Assembly (NCBI GenBank): GCA_029891345.1
Contig: CM056993.1
Location: 226,778,924-226,842,923, forward strand
DNA length: 64,000 nt
From: Dryococelus australis
Lineage: Eukaryota > Arthropoda > Insecta > Phasmatodea > Phasmatidae
Reading direction: 5' to 3'
Shown here: in pieces, positions 15,441 to 25,229 of the stretch
How positions within the stretch are numbered: position 1 is the stretch's first letter
Layout of the letters: each line of letters begins with the position of its first letter
Notes under the pieces: generated by a model
Told to the model about the DNA's origin: nothing
What the model saw: only the letters and a program-made list of their open reading frames with translations
Database searches by the model: none
Translations under genes and position numbers: made by a program

Positions 15441-15956
15441 TCATCATGATCAGCAGCAGCATAATCATGCAGACTTATACCTCATCTTCAGTCAGATACG
15501 ATCTTAAACACCTAATACAGTGACAATGTAATTGCTACTGAAGGTGGATAACATAGCCCACCTCACATTAATTAATAAAGTGTTTTCTCTTCCTTTATTC
15601 ACAGATGACTGTTAACTTGAAAAATAATTTAATAAAAAAGTCTCATATGTCTCTTGTAATTACCATTTAAATTGCCAGAAAATTCCATCACAATAGCTAC
15701 ACCAAACATGTATATACATATATTTTATGTGCTTGCATTCTCAGAGCTAACAGTTGTTTGATATATATCAAGACATTTCATACAACAGGAAGGAAAAATG
15801 TATATTTGATGATAAAATAAATATATACAATCGTCTGCCATGTACTTTAAATTTATTTTACACACTTCTCTAAAATACATAGTATTACTTACATACACTC
15901 AAACATATTCTCCAATTTACAAAAGCATTTATGATGTACGCTAATTTTATAGTAAT

Positions 15957-16112
15957 AATCTTATTATGAGCAGTCAAGGTACTCTTACCTGCATAAACAG
16001 CATTGCAGTTAACACATATATAGGTCTTGTAATTGATGGCAAATGGACAGTGGCTATATTAATGTTGTCCGGTGCTAAACCTAGTCGCGAATGTCTTGCT
16101 GCAAAACTTGAA
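15957..16112 (-). pseudogene. C2H2 zinc-finger module B (decayed)
   Basis: Minus-strand reading gives CSKTFATRFSTGQH and then, after a short linker, NYKTYICVNCNAVYAGKSTL followed by TAHNK. The C-x12-H spacing of both fingers is kept, and so is the SHC[L/P]F....YK linker of module A. The block is therefore a paralogue of module A, lying directly downstream of it on the same strand. It is not open as one frame, and the first finger has lost one zinc ligand. It could be a former alternative exon or a tandem duplicate. Confidence 0.5.
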
Positions 16113-16142
16113 CTCACTCCCCGATGATCAACAAACATTACC

Positions 16143-16400
16143 TTAACACTTTCTCTTGTGTCTATAAAGGATATCACTACGAGTAAACACAGCATCGCAC
16201 TTATCACAGTGCAATGACTTATATGCTGGACTGAATAAGCAATGACTTCTTTCATGTCGGCGCACATTCCAATTTTGGCTAAAAGTATTTTCACAATCAC
16301 AACATTGATACCATAATGCTTGTAGCGACCCTTCAGAAACCCTTGCTGTCGTCGATGCTGTCGGTTGTACAGATGGTAAATCTTCAACAATTGATGCCAT
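16143..16400 (-). CDS. Two-finger C2H2/C2HC zinc-finger ORF (module A)
   Basis: An 85-residue frame starts with MASIVEDLPS. Residues 1-30 form a Ser/Thr-rich lead. Finger 1 has C33-x2-C36-x12-H49-x3-H53. Finger 2 has C65-x2-C68-x12-H81-x3-C85, with the ORF ending right at the last ligand. Such fingers normally bind DNA in the nucleus. The ATG is the first in frame, but the preceding CTGCTAAAG could be a splice acceptor, so this may be a 3'-terminal exon of a larger gene. Two contexts fit: alternative zinc-finger exons like those of insect BTB genes of the lola type (paired fingers, short tail), or the zinc-finger lead found in some Polinton polymerase proteins, given Polinton fossils at 7 and 20 kb. 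I cannot choose between them. Expression is unknown. Confidence 0.55.
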   Translation of the reverse strand: MASIVEDLPSVQPTASTTARVSEGSLQALWYQCCDCENTFSQNWNVRRHERSHCLFSPAYKSLHCDKCDAVFTRSDILYRHKRKC

Positions 16401-16719
16401 CTTTAGCAGATTACACTGTCATTGTAGATTATTTCACTCAGGACGATCCCTTCCACCATAGTCGCTGGCCAAATTACATTCATTCTTACATGATGCAAGC
16501 TTATATACCATTTTCACAACAGGACAATTGGTTTTTTTTTATCCATTACAACTATTTCACTTTAGATCTGCTGAGTGCTATACGATTGATAATCAACCTG
16601 TTCATTATATAATCCTGCGAATTCATCTATCAAACAAACATTCATCTTTACCCTTATACATATTTCAATGTTGGATACGCCTTTTCTTTTTCTCTTGTAA
16701 ACCAATTTTATTTCATGTT

Positions 16720-18065
16720 GTGCATATATCACACATTTCAGATATTGCATTTACTGTACTGATAGACCATACATGCAAGACAAACCACGAAACCACTCAA
16801 CTAATGAATATATCCAGGTGATCATAAAGAATATAAAAAATAAAAAAACCAGAGAGTCTACACTCATATCTCTGGCAAGTCTCTCGAGAGATTAGATCCG
16901 TCAAACGTTAGACGCGAGTACGGCCAACCAACTTGCAAAGGAGATGATAGTGAAGGGTAGGGGAGGGCGAGACTAGTTCCAAAATTGCCGCTAAGGGAGG
17001 TGCATGTCGACGACAAGACATTTGTTCCCATCACCTGACCAAATTGCATTAACCTAATATGTCAGTCTTGCGAGGGTATCCATACAACCCTTGCGAATAG
17101 CAACTTTACCATTTAATATAGAATATATCTACTGAGCAATCACTTCATATAAAACATACATAGATCTCGTCCATCACACACATACCTACACAGACGTCTC
17201 AACAGACGAACGACTGTCGCAGATCATTTTGTCATAGACTTATGGGAACTAAAATACCTGGGGTAAAAAGTAAATATTCTTTCTTACTATACTTTCCACA
17301 CGCACACGCGCACAAACAGAATTAAGTAAATACCTAAAACTTCATTGCTTGCAACCAGTCTTGTTCACCTAAACACACACACCATTTATACCTTTTGTGA
17401 ATGTAGTAACATATCAGGGTATAATATATCATATCTAAAACCCATCTGTGGGTAATTAAACACATCATACTGGTTATAATGCATTAATGTGTAAAAATTA
17501 TTGATTCAAAACACTTTTAAAAATGAGTATCATATATATCTTACATACAAGAAATAAACAAAACATAAGCTTTCTCGTATGTCACGTGAAGGCGAATAAT
17601 ATTTTTATACACATATTCGGAACAACGTACGTTCGAACATTCTACCATCCCTTACCTGTAAACATCCAAGATATTCCATTTACTAGAGAACATTCGCTAT
17701 CAGTAATCCATTTCATCTCTCCTATAGAATAACATTTTGAACTCATCACCATACCAGTATATAATATTTGCTAGAGTGCATTCACTGTAACACCTACGAA
17801 CCACACACTTATAACATTAATTTTAAAATCCATGATATATTGCAATTGTTAGATTCATTCATTTATTTTTCTGACTTATGTATAAAATTATTTTTTTTTT
17901 ACACATCCTGATATGTCAATGCTTCATTTACAGAAACAGATACCCCTCCCATATTACAATATTATTATTAATTAAATTTATCGACCAGCTTTTTCCCAAT
18001 TCCCAATCATAATTTAATGTTATATCAAACAACTATACAGACCATACCTCCATATGCCCATCGAT
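16720..18065 (+). repeat. Copy 2 of a ~1.35-kb segmental duplication
   Basis: This matches 13130-14515 in the same orientation, roughly 85-90% by eye in the core (about 16860-17280) and less at the edges. The TATA-like box of copy 1 is not kept here (AATATGTCAG instead), while the CCTGGGGTAAAAAGTAAAT stretch is kept. The right-hand end of the homology is followed by a TA-rich stretch. Confidence 0.75.
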
Positions 18066-20000
18066 ATATATACGATAGCAATATTTATTTTTATGAAATA
18101 GTAATATATATTATATGAATATATATATATATATATATAATTATCCATAAGATAGGAATATACATAATTATACATTAGATAGGAATATACATAATTATAC
18201 ATTAGATAGGAATATACTAATACCGATATGGTATTTTGTAATCTTACGTTAGCATGGTATGCCATGCGACTTCCGATCATTTCACAACACCAACAAAATA
18301 TTTGAGGTTGTGACACATATTTTCCTTCAATTTTTTCCAATATAAATAAGCAGTACTGCCAGTTACTACAGTTACAAACTGTTATACTACTACAGTTATA
18401 ATCTGAATATAGTCCATAACATAAAAATGTGACGTAATGACACTTTTTACACATCATGTATGAAATCATCAACCAAAAAATATGTAAACTGAGATGTTTT
18501 TGTTCATGTTAAAAAAACCTTGTTGACCTGTGATATTTACTTTCTTTTGCAAATTTAAAGTACATACAATATTCTGACTTTAGTTATGTTATTTTGATGG
18601 GAAATATCTGAGCTCCATTTTGTGATGAGTTTAGGAAGAATCAGGAAGAAGGAGGCTTCTGTTGAAGGACCGTATGGGGCTGGACGGAATTTTTATCGCC
18701 AGGATTTTGACGCCCAAAAGCCCCGGCATCAACCTAAGTTAACTTAATTAGTCCCCAGGTGTGGGTATATGTTAGAGAGAGCTAACTTAGCCAAGTAAAG
18801 AAGAGAGCTAAAGTTTTGCACACATAGCTTAACTTATTAATGGTCGCTGTCGCCTAGGATACATTACGACGTCAGGACGCCATCATGTAGGCGAGTGCAG
18901 CGAATATTAACTAAGGTGATGCCGTCAATTTTATGGACAATGAACTTGAGCCAGTTATCTTTTTCAACTGTATTCAGATGATCCAGAATTTTTGGATCAA
19001 GGATGACACTCCAGCAACAGACTTAGTTGCATTTTTAAATTGTTAAACAGCTAGGTAGCCCAGAGGTCCAGCTTGACCCTACTGAGATAGTGACAGGAGT
19101 ATCATGGATACTGATTAATTTAGTGAAGAGTAAAGTACTATTTAACTGTGGTGAAAATTTTTATTATTTTTTCTGGGGAACATTTTTTTATATTCTAAAG
19201 CAATTACAAAAGTACTCAATATGTGGGAAAGTAATCTGAACTGTTGCAATACTTTTCTTAATGGAGCTAGTTGCATGCAGTATAAATAAGAACATAAAAT
19301 AAGCATACAGCAGAAATGCAATAATTTTAGAACACGTTAATTGCACTTTAATTATATTTAAATTGCAGTTAGCAGTATTTAAATATATTTTATTTTCAAT
19401 TTTTTATTTTATTAATGTCTGTAAATCATGTTCTGTTCGAATGGTTGTATCTGCTTTTAATTTATTTTCCAACCTCCTTGCAGAATATAACTTCATTCAA
19501 CTAACTAGACATAATCTACAAGTTTCAACTAATTTATTTTCCTTTTTGGTTTTAATTAAAGTGTTTTGGCAATATTGGTTTCCTTTTATTTTGATGATGA
19601 ATTAGGCATATTTTCTTTTCATTAAATTGTATAATTTAAATCAAATTTTTCACTCTTTAATTAATAATTCAGTGTCCTATGAGTGCTAGTGTGGTATATG
19701 CCATTCCAAAGATCCAGCAACTACAGGTGCACAACAGGAGTGTAAGTGTATTAAGGTATTCACACACAGGTATTCCAGAGATATTTTCCAGCATAAGAGT
19801 ATATTTGTTGTTTTTCCTATTCTTACCTACGCAGTGTGTAAGTACACCAGTGCATGTACCTTACTGTGGCGTAAGTGATGCCCTAACAGTATATCGAGTA
19901 ATTATATTATCATACACCACAATTGATATTATTCACATGTATTGAAATTTAGCACAGTGATTCAAGCTTCATTGCAGAAAGCTTCAAAATTTCAATATGG
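18065..20000. other. AT-rich spacer
   Basis: A short (TA)n sits at about 18118-18140, followed by three repeats of a TACATAATTATACATTAGAT unit of about 23 bp (18160-18215). A minus-strand ORF (18472-18020) contains scattered Cys pairs but no regular C2H2 spacing. I do not accept it as a gene. Nothing else is recognised. Confidence 0.45.
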
Positions 20001-20029
20001 ATACATATAGTTTAATAAGCAAACTCAAG

Positions 20030-20430
20030 ATAGACGATATTTGACAACACTTAACCTCAGACCCATAATTCATGATGGTGTTTGATACCAGTGCCTTTCC
20101 CCCCACTCACCAGTGTTATTCGACCACTGACAAGAAAGTAGTGGGGATATTTAAAGACGAGTGTGGTGGAGAATAAATGAGAGAGATTGGCGGGCTGAGA
20201 GTGAACATGTATTTGTATAGATGCAATGGAAAGACTTTCAAGAGAGCAAAAGGTATTCAGAAGTCCTCAGTCAAGAGCAATATAACATTTGAGGACAGCA
20301 AAAGAGTATTACTAAAGCAAATGAGAATGTTGGCACAGATAAATAACATCATATCTAATCACCATGATGTATATACTAAAACCAGCAACAAATTAGATTT
20401 AACATAGAAAGATGATTAGCGTAAAATTGA
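20030..20430 (+). pseudogene. Polinton/Maverick-type DNA polymerase B C-terminal fossil
   Basis: The plus-strand reading gives the last part of a family B polymerase of the Polinton type. It contains a KKVVGIFKDE-like block, KRAKGIQKSSVKSN with ITFEDSKRV, and the terminal NHHDVYTKTSNK block. Compared with the 7.25-8.19 kb fossil it is on the opposite strand and only about half identical over the shared C-terminal blocks, so it derives from a different Polinton lineage. No other Polinton gene is recognised around it. It is a broken, old remnant with few but clear breaks. Confidence 0.8.
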
Positions 20431-21480
20431 TACGTGATATTTACACGTAGCAGGTAAGAAAAAGTAAAATGATAGTAGGATGCTGGGATATCGTTGGACA
20501 GACAGTGTCTAAACCAGTGACAACAAACCTAATAAAATAAAAACTCAGCATACAAAGGCAAAATTCAAGGTATAAATACATCATAAATCGCCATAGAGAG
20601 ATTTCAGATATAGATGCTGCGACAGGACAACCTGAGAGATATACACGAACTGGTACTGTAACAGTGAGAGAGACAGATTTTGCCTCTAGTACAAAAATTA
20701 CAAAAATTTCATTCAGTTTTATGCAAATTAGCAATAAGAAAAATCTCAGCTTTATTAAACATCCTCTGAGCCTACTAACTCTCTTGCCACCAAGGAAACA
20801 GCAGAAGAAAAATATAAATTCTACAATAATATAAAAAAACTTACACTAATATTAATATGGCACTTCAGGACAATTAATACTAAAAGCTTTGAACTTCAAA
20901 TACTGATATCAAACTTAACATGGAATTCCAGAAAAATTCACAGCAATTTTCATAAATGAGATGGAATAAATTAATACTAATCCTCACGCCACACTGTTAA
21001 AAGATCAGTACTGATTGCCACAATAAGTTACCAAACACTAACATCCAATCCCTGGTTGCTCTCAACACAGAATATGGTAGAAGATATTATGCAGACCAAC
21101 ATCATAACCTCTCTGCAAACAAATGATCCTCTCACATAATCCTTTTAAAAAGAATATATTTCCTAACACGTGACCAAACGAGAACGGCGAAGAAGGACTC
21201 TGCTAAAAAATTCGAAGTGTATCGACGGAGCTAATTAGGCCTTAAAATACCCTATGAATTACTCATCTTAAATTCAAAATTTGCTAAAAACAACATAAAC
21301 TACAAAACTCTAGTAAAAATATTCATGAACTATAATTCAACATCTTGGGCAACTAAACAAAAATTGGTATCTCTGTATATGGCAGTAACTATAAGTCTGA
21401 AGAAAATTAACCTTTAACATGCCTGAATAAGATAGGTAGATCTGAAATACGCGCTCTCATGATGGCGTCGGCAACCTGGC
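20430..21480. other. AT-rich spacer
   Basis: No recognisable gene. A minus-strand ORF at 20441-20734 has a hydrophobic run but no flanking promoter, splice or family signal. It is treated as chance. Confidence 0.4.
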
Positions 21481-21516
21481 CAGGTCGCGAGCACTGCTGA
21501 ACGTCTGGGACTGCAC

Positions 21517-21547
21517 ACTGACTGCCTGACTCGGATGCATATTTATA
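21517..21547 (-). promoter_or_regulatory. Candidate TATA + initiator core promoter, leftward
   Basis: On the minus strand TATAAATA begins at 21547. An arthropod-type initiator TCAGT follows, with its A at 21519, that is 28 bases downstream, within the usual TATA-to-start distance. The surrounding 21.45-21.85 kb is less AT-rich than its neighbours. A short leader and an ATG near 21462 follow, but only a short ORF. This could be a host promoter or the promoter of an unrecognised mobile element. Confidence 0.4.
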
Positions 21548-21863
21548 CCCCAAAATTCGTTAGCAATAACATGTAAGGAAGGGGGGAAAAACCGGAATTT
21601 CGGTCATCTAAGAAATCGCAGAAGCCGGTAGTACGGGTGTTGGCCACCAGAGTGGCAGGATAGGCGCTTCATGCTGCTCAGGAATCATTTACTCGTGCAA
21701 GGTCTGTGCGTGCGGAGGTGCAGGTCGCTAGCTGCTTCACGAAGGCAAGTATACAGCGGCAGTCAACTTTAACCGACACCAAGTAAAAAAAACTTCAGCG
21801 TTACAGTTCACAAACAATCTTCCGCACGCTTCCAATAAATTAAGTCTGGTATATTTAATCATC

Positions 21864-22212
21864 TTGATCCTGGCGCAAGCGGCTTTTCAATTTACCGCAG
21901 GACGTGCCAGGAAAATAATTATGCACGTATTTGACCACAAGAACTTCAGTAGCACTTCAACAAAATTTAATATGGCAATATTGCCTACACTGGGGTGGCA
22001 ATATAATATAAGTTGCGAAACGTCTTCAAATACGTGTTTTAAAGAGATAAACATGCCCCATTTACTCGTGTCTTTTCGGAAACTGCGTAGTAGAATAAAG
22101 CTTCATAGGTCACGTATTTTAGGCTTACTAATCAATACTTGTGCTCGCTATACTAAAAGGCATTTCTTCATGGTAATACTACACTGGGTATTTGGTTTTC
22201 TAACGCATCCAG
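21864..22212 (+). CDS. Exon-like ORF ending at a consensus splice donor (unrecognised)
   Basis: An open frame runs from about 21864 (first ATG at 21921) to a perfect donor CAG|GTGAGT after 22212. The frame closes a few codons beyond the donor. The encoded peptide is basic, contains several Cys (CETSSNTCFKEI, INTCARYTKRH) and resembles no family I know. The less AT-rich 21.6-21.85 kb upstream region could supply a promoter. An exon is plausible only because of the donor and the length. Chance remains likely. Confidence 0.3.
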
Positions 22213-22881
22213 GTGAGTAGGAAACTTCAGGTGGCGATAGGAAAGTTACTGAACTTTTCAAGTTATTGGTCGACATGCGCATGTCAGTTGTAGTATACTT
22301 CAAAATAATGGATTGTAGCATTAGTACCGTGTCATTCGGCTACACTCAGTAGCAATGTATATTTGCATTGTGTTGGCACCACATGTTTTTTGTAGAAAAT
22401 ATTATTTTGGCCTACTCTTTAGTACTGTAATGATGTCATAGCACTTACTTTTTGCATTAGCCATTTTCTACATATATAATTTTATGATATTTGTGTATAT
22501 ATTCTCTTGTGATGTCAGTCTCTTAGAAATCCCTCTTTGCATATATATATTATATTTATATATTTATATTTGCTTTTAATGTTACTGATTATTCCTTAAA
22601 TATCTCTTGCATATTTATTTGACTATGTTCGTCACGAGATTATTTTTCAACATTGTTGTTTGTAAACTGGTTTGTTTGTGTCGGTATTGATATCAAGAAT
22701 TCTTCAATGTTGTTGTAAATACGTTGGGATGTATGTTTCGGTATTGTAATCCTACCTGCACTCCATTAATTAGGTCTCCCTACTTTTGTAGTGTTGCTGT
22801 TCCCAAGTTTGGATAAAATGGAGGGGGCAACACAGATATATTACTTACATATTTGGTCTTTGATAGTTTCATAGGTAAGCA

Positions 22882-22947
22882 TATAAATACGGCCGCGCCT
22901 CAGCGATCGACATCAGTTAGCTCGAGACGTCGGGCGACTGGGGACAC
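22882..22947 (+). promoter_or_regulatory. TATA + initiator core promoter
   Basis: TATAAATA starts at 22882. ATCAGTTAG contains a consensus arthropod initiator TCAGTT with its A (+1) at 22915, that is 33 bases from the first T of TATA. GGACAC at +28 to +33 (22942-22947) fits five of six positions of the downstream promoter element RGWYVT. The local sequence switches from AT-rich to GC-balanced exactly here. The 54-nt leader is followed by the first ATG at 22969. Confidence 0.6.
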
Positions 22948-22968
22948 GGCTCGCTCAGTGACGAAGCG

Positions 22969-23316
22969 ATGAATGAGTTGTATGACCTAACTGTTGGTGT
23001 GGAGAACTCTGCTATCCTGCTATTGAAGAGAGAGCCTGCTACAAATAAGTACGATGATGCACTGATGAGCACAGCTAATGGACTGCTGCCAATGACAGTG
23101 GAAGATACCAGACTTGTTACATCTCCGCTTGCAGATTCTTTGTCCCCGCTTGGTCTCAGCCCGATACCTTGGAATGAATATACGATTGACTCGGAGCCTT
23201 CGTCCATTTCTTTAAAGGTGCCTGTCAGCAATGCGGGGCTGACTGTCCATTACAGTATGGATGAAATCTGCTCTTTCAGAGAGTGGACAGTTGAATCTGG
23301 TCGCTCATTGTGCTAG
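22969..23316 (+). CDS. Unrecognised 115-residue ORF in a compact transcription unit
   Basis: The ORF starts at the first ATG after the promoter at 22882-22947. It encodes an acidic, Ser/Pro-containing protein (MNELYDLTVG..., PLGLSPIPWNEYTID, SMDEICSFREW) with no signal peptide, membrane segment or family motif that I recognise. Base composition is balanced, unlike the AT-rich flanks, as expected for coding DNA. After a single TAG at 23314-23316 the same frame stays open for 35 more codons (VWYLNISLVLDEIRM... to EEQCTGL) and ends at TGA 23422-23424. That stop overlaps AATAAA at 23424-23429. A processed gene, a small host gene, stop-codon readthrough, an unspliced terminal exon or a recently inactivated gene all remain possible. 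A minus-strand ORF over the same bases (23231-22917) is less likely because it has no promoter. Confidence 0.45.
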   Translation: MNELYDLTVGVENSAILLLKREPATNKYDDALMSTANGLLPMTVEDTRLVTSPLADSLSPLGLSPIPWNEYTIDSEPSSISLKVPVSNAGLTVHYSMDEICSFREWTVESGRSLC

Positions 23317-23423
23317 GTGTGGTACCTCAACATTTCCCTTGTCCTGGACGAAATACGAATGTTGCAGGAGGAAGTTGGTGAAATATGTGTCACATTTAAC
23401 GAAGAACAGTGTACAGGTTTGTG

Positions 23424-23429
23424 AATAAA
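23424..23429 (+). terminator. Polyadenylation signal AATAAA
   Basis: AATAAA overlaps the TGA that closes the 22969 frame after the internal TAG. It is followed by AT-rich sequence and a T run at about 23450-23462. This compact arrangement supports the 22.9-23.4 kb block as one transcription unit. Confidence 0.5.
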
Positions 23430-23749
23430 TATATTTTGAAACAATATATCTTTTTTTTTTTTACAACCCATCATAAATATTTTATTAAATATCCGATGCA
23501 AGTGTCCTTAACGAGATATACACAAACACACACTATGACGTAACAGAGTTCCGAAATGAGATGGAACAAAAATGGTGAAAAATATATACAATGTAGTTTG
23601 GTTATGTGAAGGTTTGTGTGATGAGTGAAACGAATGTGGAATGAAAGTGATATAATCTAAGATGTTATTTCAAGTGTAATCAGCAGGCTACTAAACCGAT
23701 GTTGTGTACCAGAGCATGATGCGAACATGGCAGGGTTGAGCAAATACGA

Positions 23750-24018
23750 CTGAGGTGAAAAGGAATGAAAGAGCATGAATGGCATACCTGGAAAATTCTA
23801 TAAATTAATATATGTTGATGTCATAGGGGTGGAGCAGGTGGCATGATATATAATTGAGAAATAAGGTGGAATAATAGAGCATGAAGTGGAATGAAGGTGA
23901 CTAAGACGAAAAGGAATGACAGAGCATGAGGTGAAATGAAGGTGACAAAAAAAATGAAATCCAAGATTGGCGATATCAAGGTGGAATGATAGACCATGAG
24001 GTGGAACAAAGGTATAAG
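23750..24018 (+). repeat. Degenerate repeat of GGAATGAnAGAGCATGA units
   Basis: Units resembling AAGGAATGAAAGAGCATGA, AAGTGGAATGAAGGTGAC, GGAATGACAGAGCATGAGG and GGAATGATAGACCATGAGG recur every 30-60 bp. The same words occur in the foldback element (37.15-37.22 kb) and at 1.24-1.34 kb, so this belongs to the CCATCTTG family. Confidence 0.6.
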
Positions 24019-24021
24019 GAA

Positions 24022-24243
24022 ACAAAATGGCGATGGTTATGTTAAAGTAGCACAATATGATGGTTATGATGCAATACAACATAATGGCGATTGAAACAAA
24101 ATGGTGGTAATGAAAATACAAGATGGCAGCCATAATGTAATACAATATGGCGGCATTGATGAAATACAAGATGGTAGCGATGACATTACCAATTGGTGGC
24201 GATGCTGTAATGCAAGATGGTGACTTAATCCAAGATGGCGGAC
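24022..24243 (+). repeat. ~24-bp minisatellite of ACAAGATGGCGGC-like units
   Basis: Ten degenerate units start near 24022, 24052, 24079, 24096, 24118, 24142, 24166, 24189, 24212 and 24230. The last several are spaced 23-24 bp. Each carries a variant of ACAAGATGGCGGC/ACAATATGGCGGC followed by a GATG-rich spacer. The unit core is close to the YY1/Pho binding consensus (AAGATGGCGGC, core CCAT). The array continues the CCATCTTG family of this window. Confidence 0.75.
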
Positions 24244-24514
24244 CCAAGAGACACAAAGTCGGCAGCTGGCTACTGTTTCTAGACATACATATCCTATCTA
24301 ATGTGGTCAAATGCAGATGCACCAACATGGGACATGTGCATACAAGTTCATATGCTTGATATTTACACAGTCGTGATTGTCGCGTGGTTTCTTTGTGGTG
24401 CATTGTTTTTATTGTCCAGCAGTGTACATAAATCTAAGTATTATTATGAAGAAATCTGCTGAGTTGAACCTGGAATAATTGTATCAAATTTTCAAACTTC
24501 CTAACTTACTTCTG

Positions 24515-24585
24515 TTTGTTTAGTCAAAGTAGATGGAATACTTGTATTTTAATTGAAGAGATGTAGGTTCGAATCCCACTGCTTC
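24515..24585 (+). other. Degenerate tRNA-like sequence (tRNA-Lys-like)
   Basis: The block has a weak A-box-like TTTAGTCAAAGTAGATGG, an ATTTTAAT that could be a TTT-anticodon loop, and a perfect B box GGTTCGAATCC at about 24572-24582. Stem pairing is poor, so it is a tRNA pseudogene or SINE head rather than a functional gene. Confidence 0.35.
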
Positions 24586-24859
24586 CCAAGAGTTATTTTT
24601 CTTTCTAAATATTCTGTTGTGTCATGCTAGATTGCCAAATGTTTACATCCTTGCGAAATTATAATTCCAATTTGCATTATTAATAAATATTCTATGTGTA
24701 AAAAATTAACTTAAGAATGAAAAGATTTTGAAATATGAAGTAAAATTAATTTTAATAAGATCTGTTTTATTTAAGTCACACCAAACCAGACTTGTATAAC
24801 AGCTCCTCTGTACCACATTGTACATTTGATACGTGCCCTCAATCGAGTAAACAAGACAA

Positions 24860-25130
24860 GTTTTAAAAATGCAGGGGATAGTGTAGAGGGCGAGGGGTGA
24901 TGGGTGAGGGAAAGATGAGTGACGCGGAAGAGGGATATGGGAGAAGTCAATCTAATTTGGGGGGATGCAGGGAGTTTTGAGGTAGATGCAATATGATGGA
25001 CCATGGGCTGAGAAGAGTATGTGGTTCGTTGGTGTGGGGTGTGTGGAGGAAGGTGTACTGTGTGGAGGAAGGTGTACGGTCTTGTGGTGGGTTGGGGGTG
25101 TGAAATAGAGGTGGAGGAGACAGGTGTTAT
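24860..25130 (+). repeat. G-rich purine block with short direct repeat
   Basis: The plus strand is strongly G-rich and C-poor. GTGTGGAGGAAGGTGTAC occurs twice (about 25039 and 25057). Several GGG runs at short spacing (24896-24965 and 25088-25102) could allow G-quadruplexes. Minus-strand ORFs here are Pro/Thr/Ser-rich low-complexity shadows. Confidence 0.55.
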
Positions 25131-25229
25131 GTAAAGTCAATAATTGGTTTCGGGGTAGACCAAATAGCGTGTGAAATATAGAGGTTGGGACAGTCATCCA
25201 CGTGTCACCATACTGGGATTATATCCTAT

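Larger units (their letters stand above)
11050..15950. repeat. Strand-asymmetric A/C-rich repeat block
   Basis: The plus strand is visibly poor in G and rich in A and C, with constant recurrence of CATACCA, CACACCA, TATACCA and CCATCCAT words. Examples lie at 11550-11590, 11765-11790, 12435-12480, 14930-14980 and 15050-15120. Some recurrences are longer: TCATGCCACACCGCCCATTT near 14932 parallels TATCACACCATACCATCCAT near 15053. No open frame runs through it. It looks like an old, heavily diverged complex repeat array rather than random spacer. Confidence 0.55.

Noticed and set aside
16864-17049. Minus-strand ORFs in the duplicated core (also 13272-13460)
   Set aside because: The two copies do not keep the same reading frame or peptide despite high DNA similarity, so protein coding is not supported.
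18020-18472. Cys-rich minus-strand ORF near the zinc-finger modules
   Set aside because: Cys pairs are present but the His spacing of C2H2 fingers is missing, and half of the ORF is translated TA/short-repeat DNA.
22917-23231. 104-codon minus-strand ORF overlapping the 22969 gene
   Set aside because: The plus strand has TATA, initiator, first ATG and polyA signal in register. The minus strand has none of these.
23798-24403. 201-codon minus-strand ORF with hydrophobic repeats
   Set aside because: It runs through the degenerate GGAATGA... and AAGATGGCGG repeats. The repeating Leu/His/Ile pattern is a product of those repeats.
24771-25197. Pro/Thr/His-rich minus-strand ORFs
   Set aside because: They come from the G-rich low-complexity block. 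There is no promoter, splice signal or family motif.
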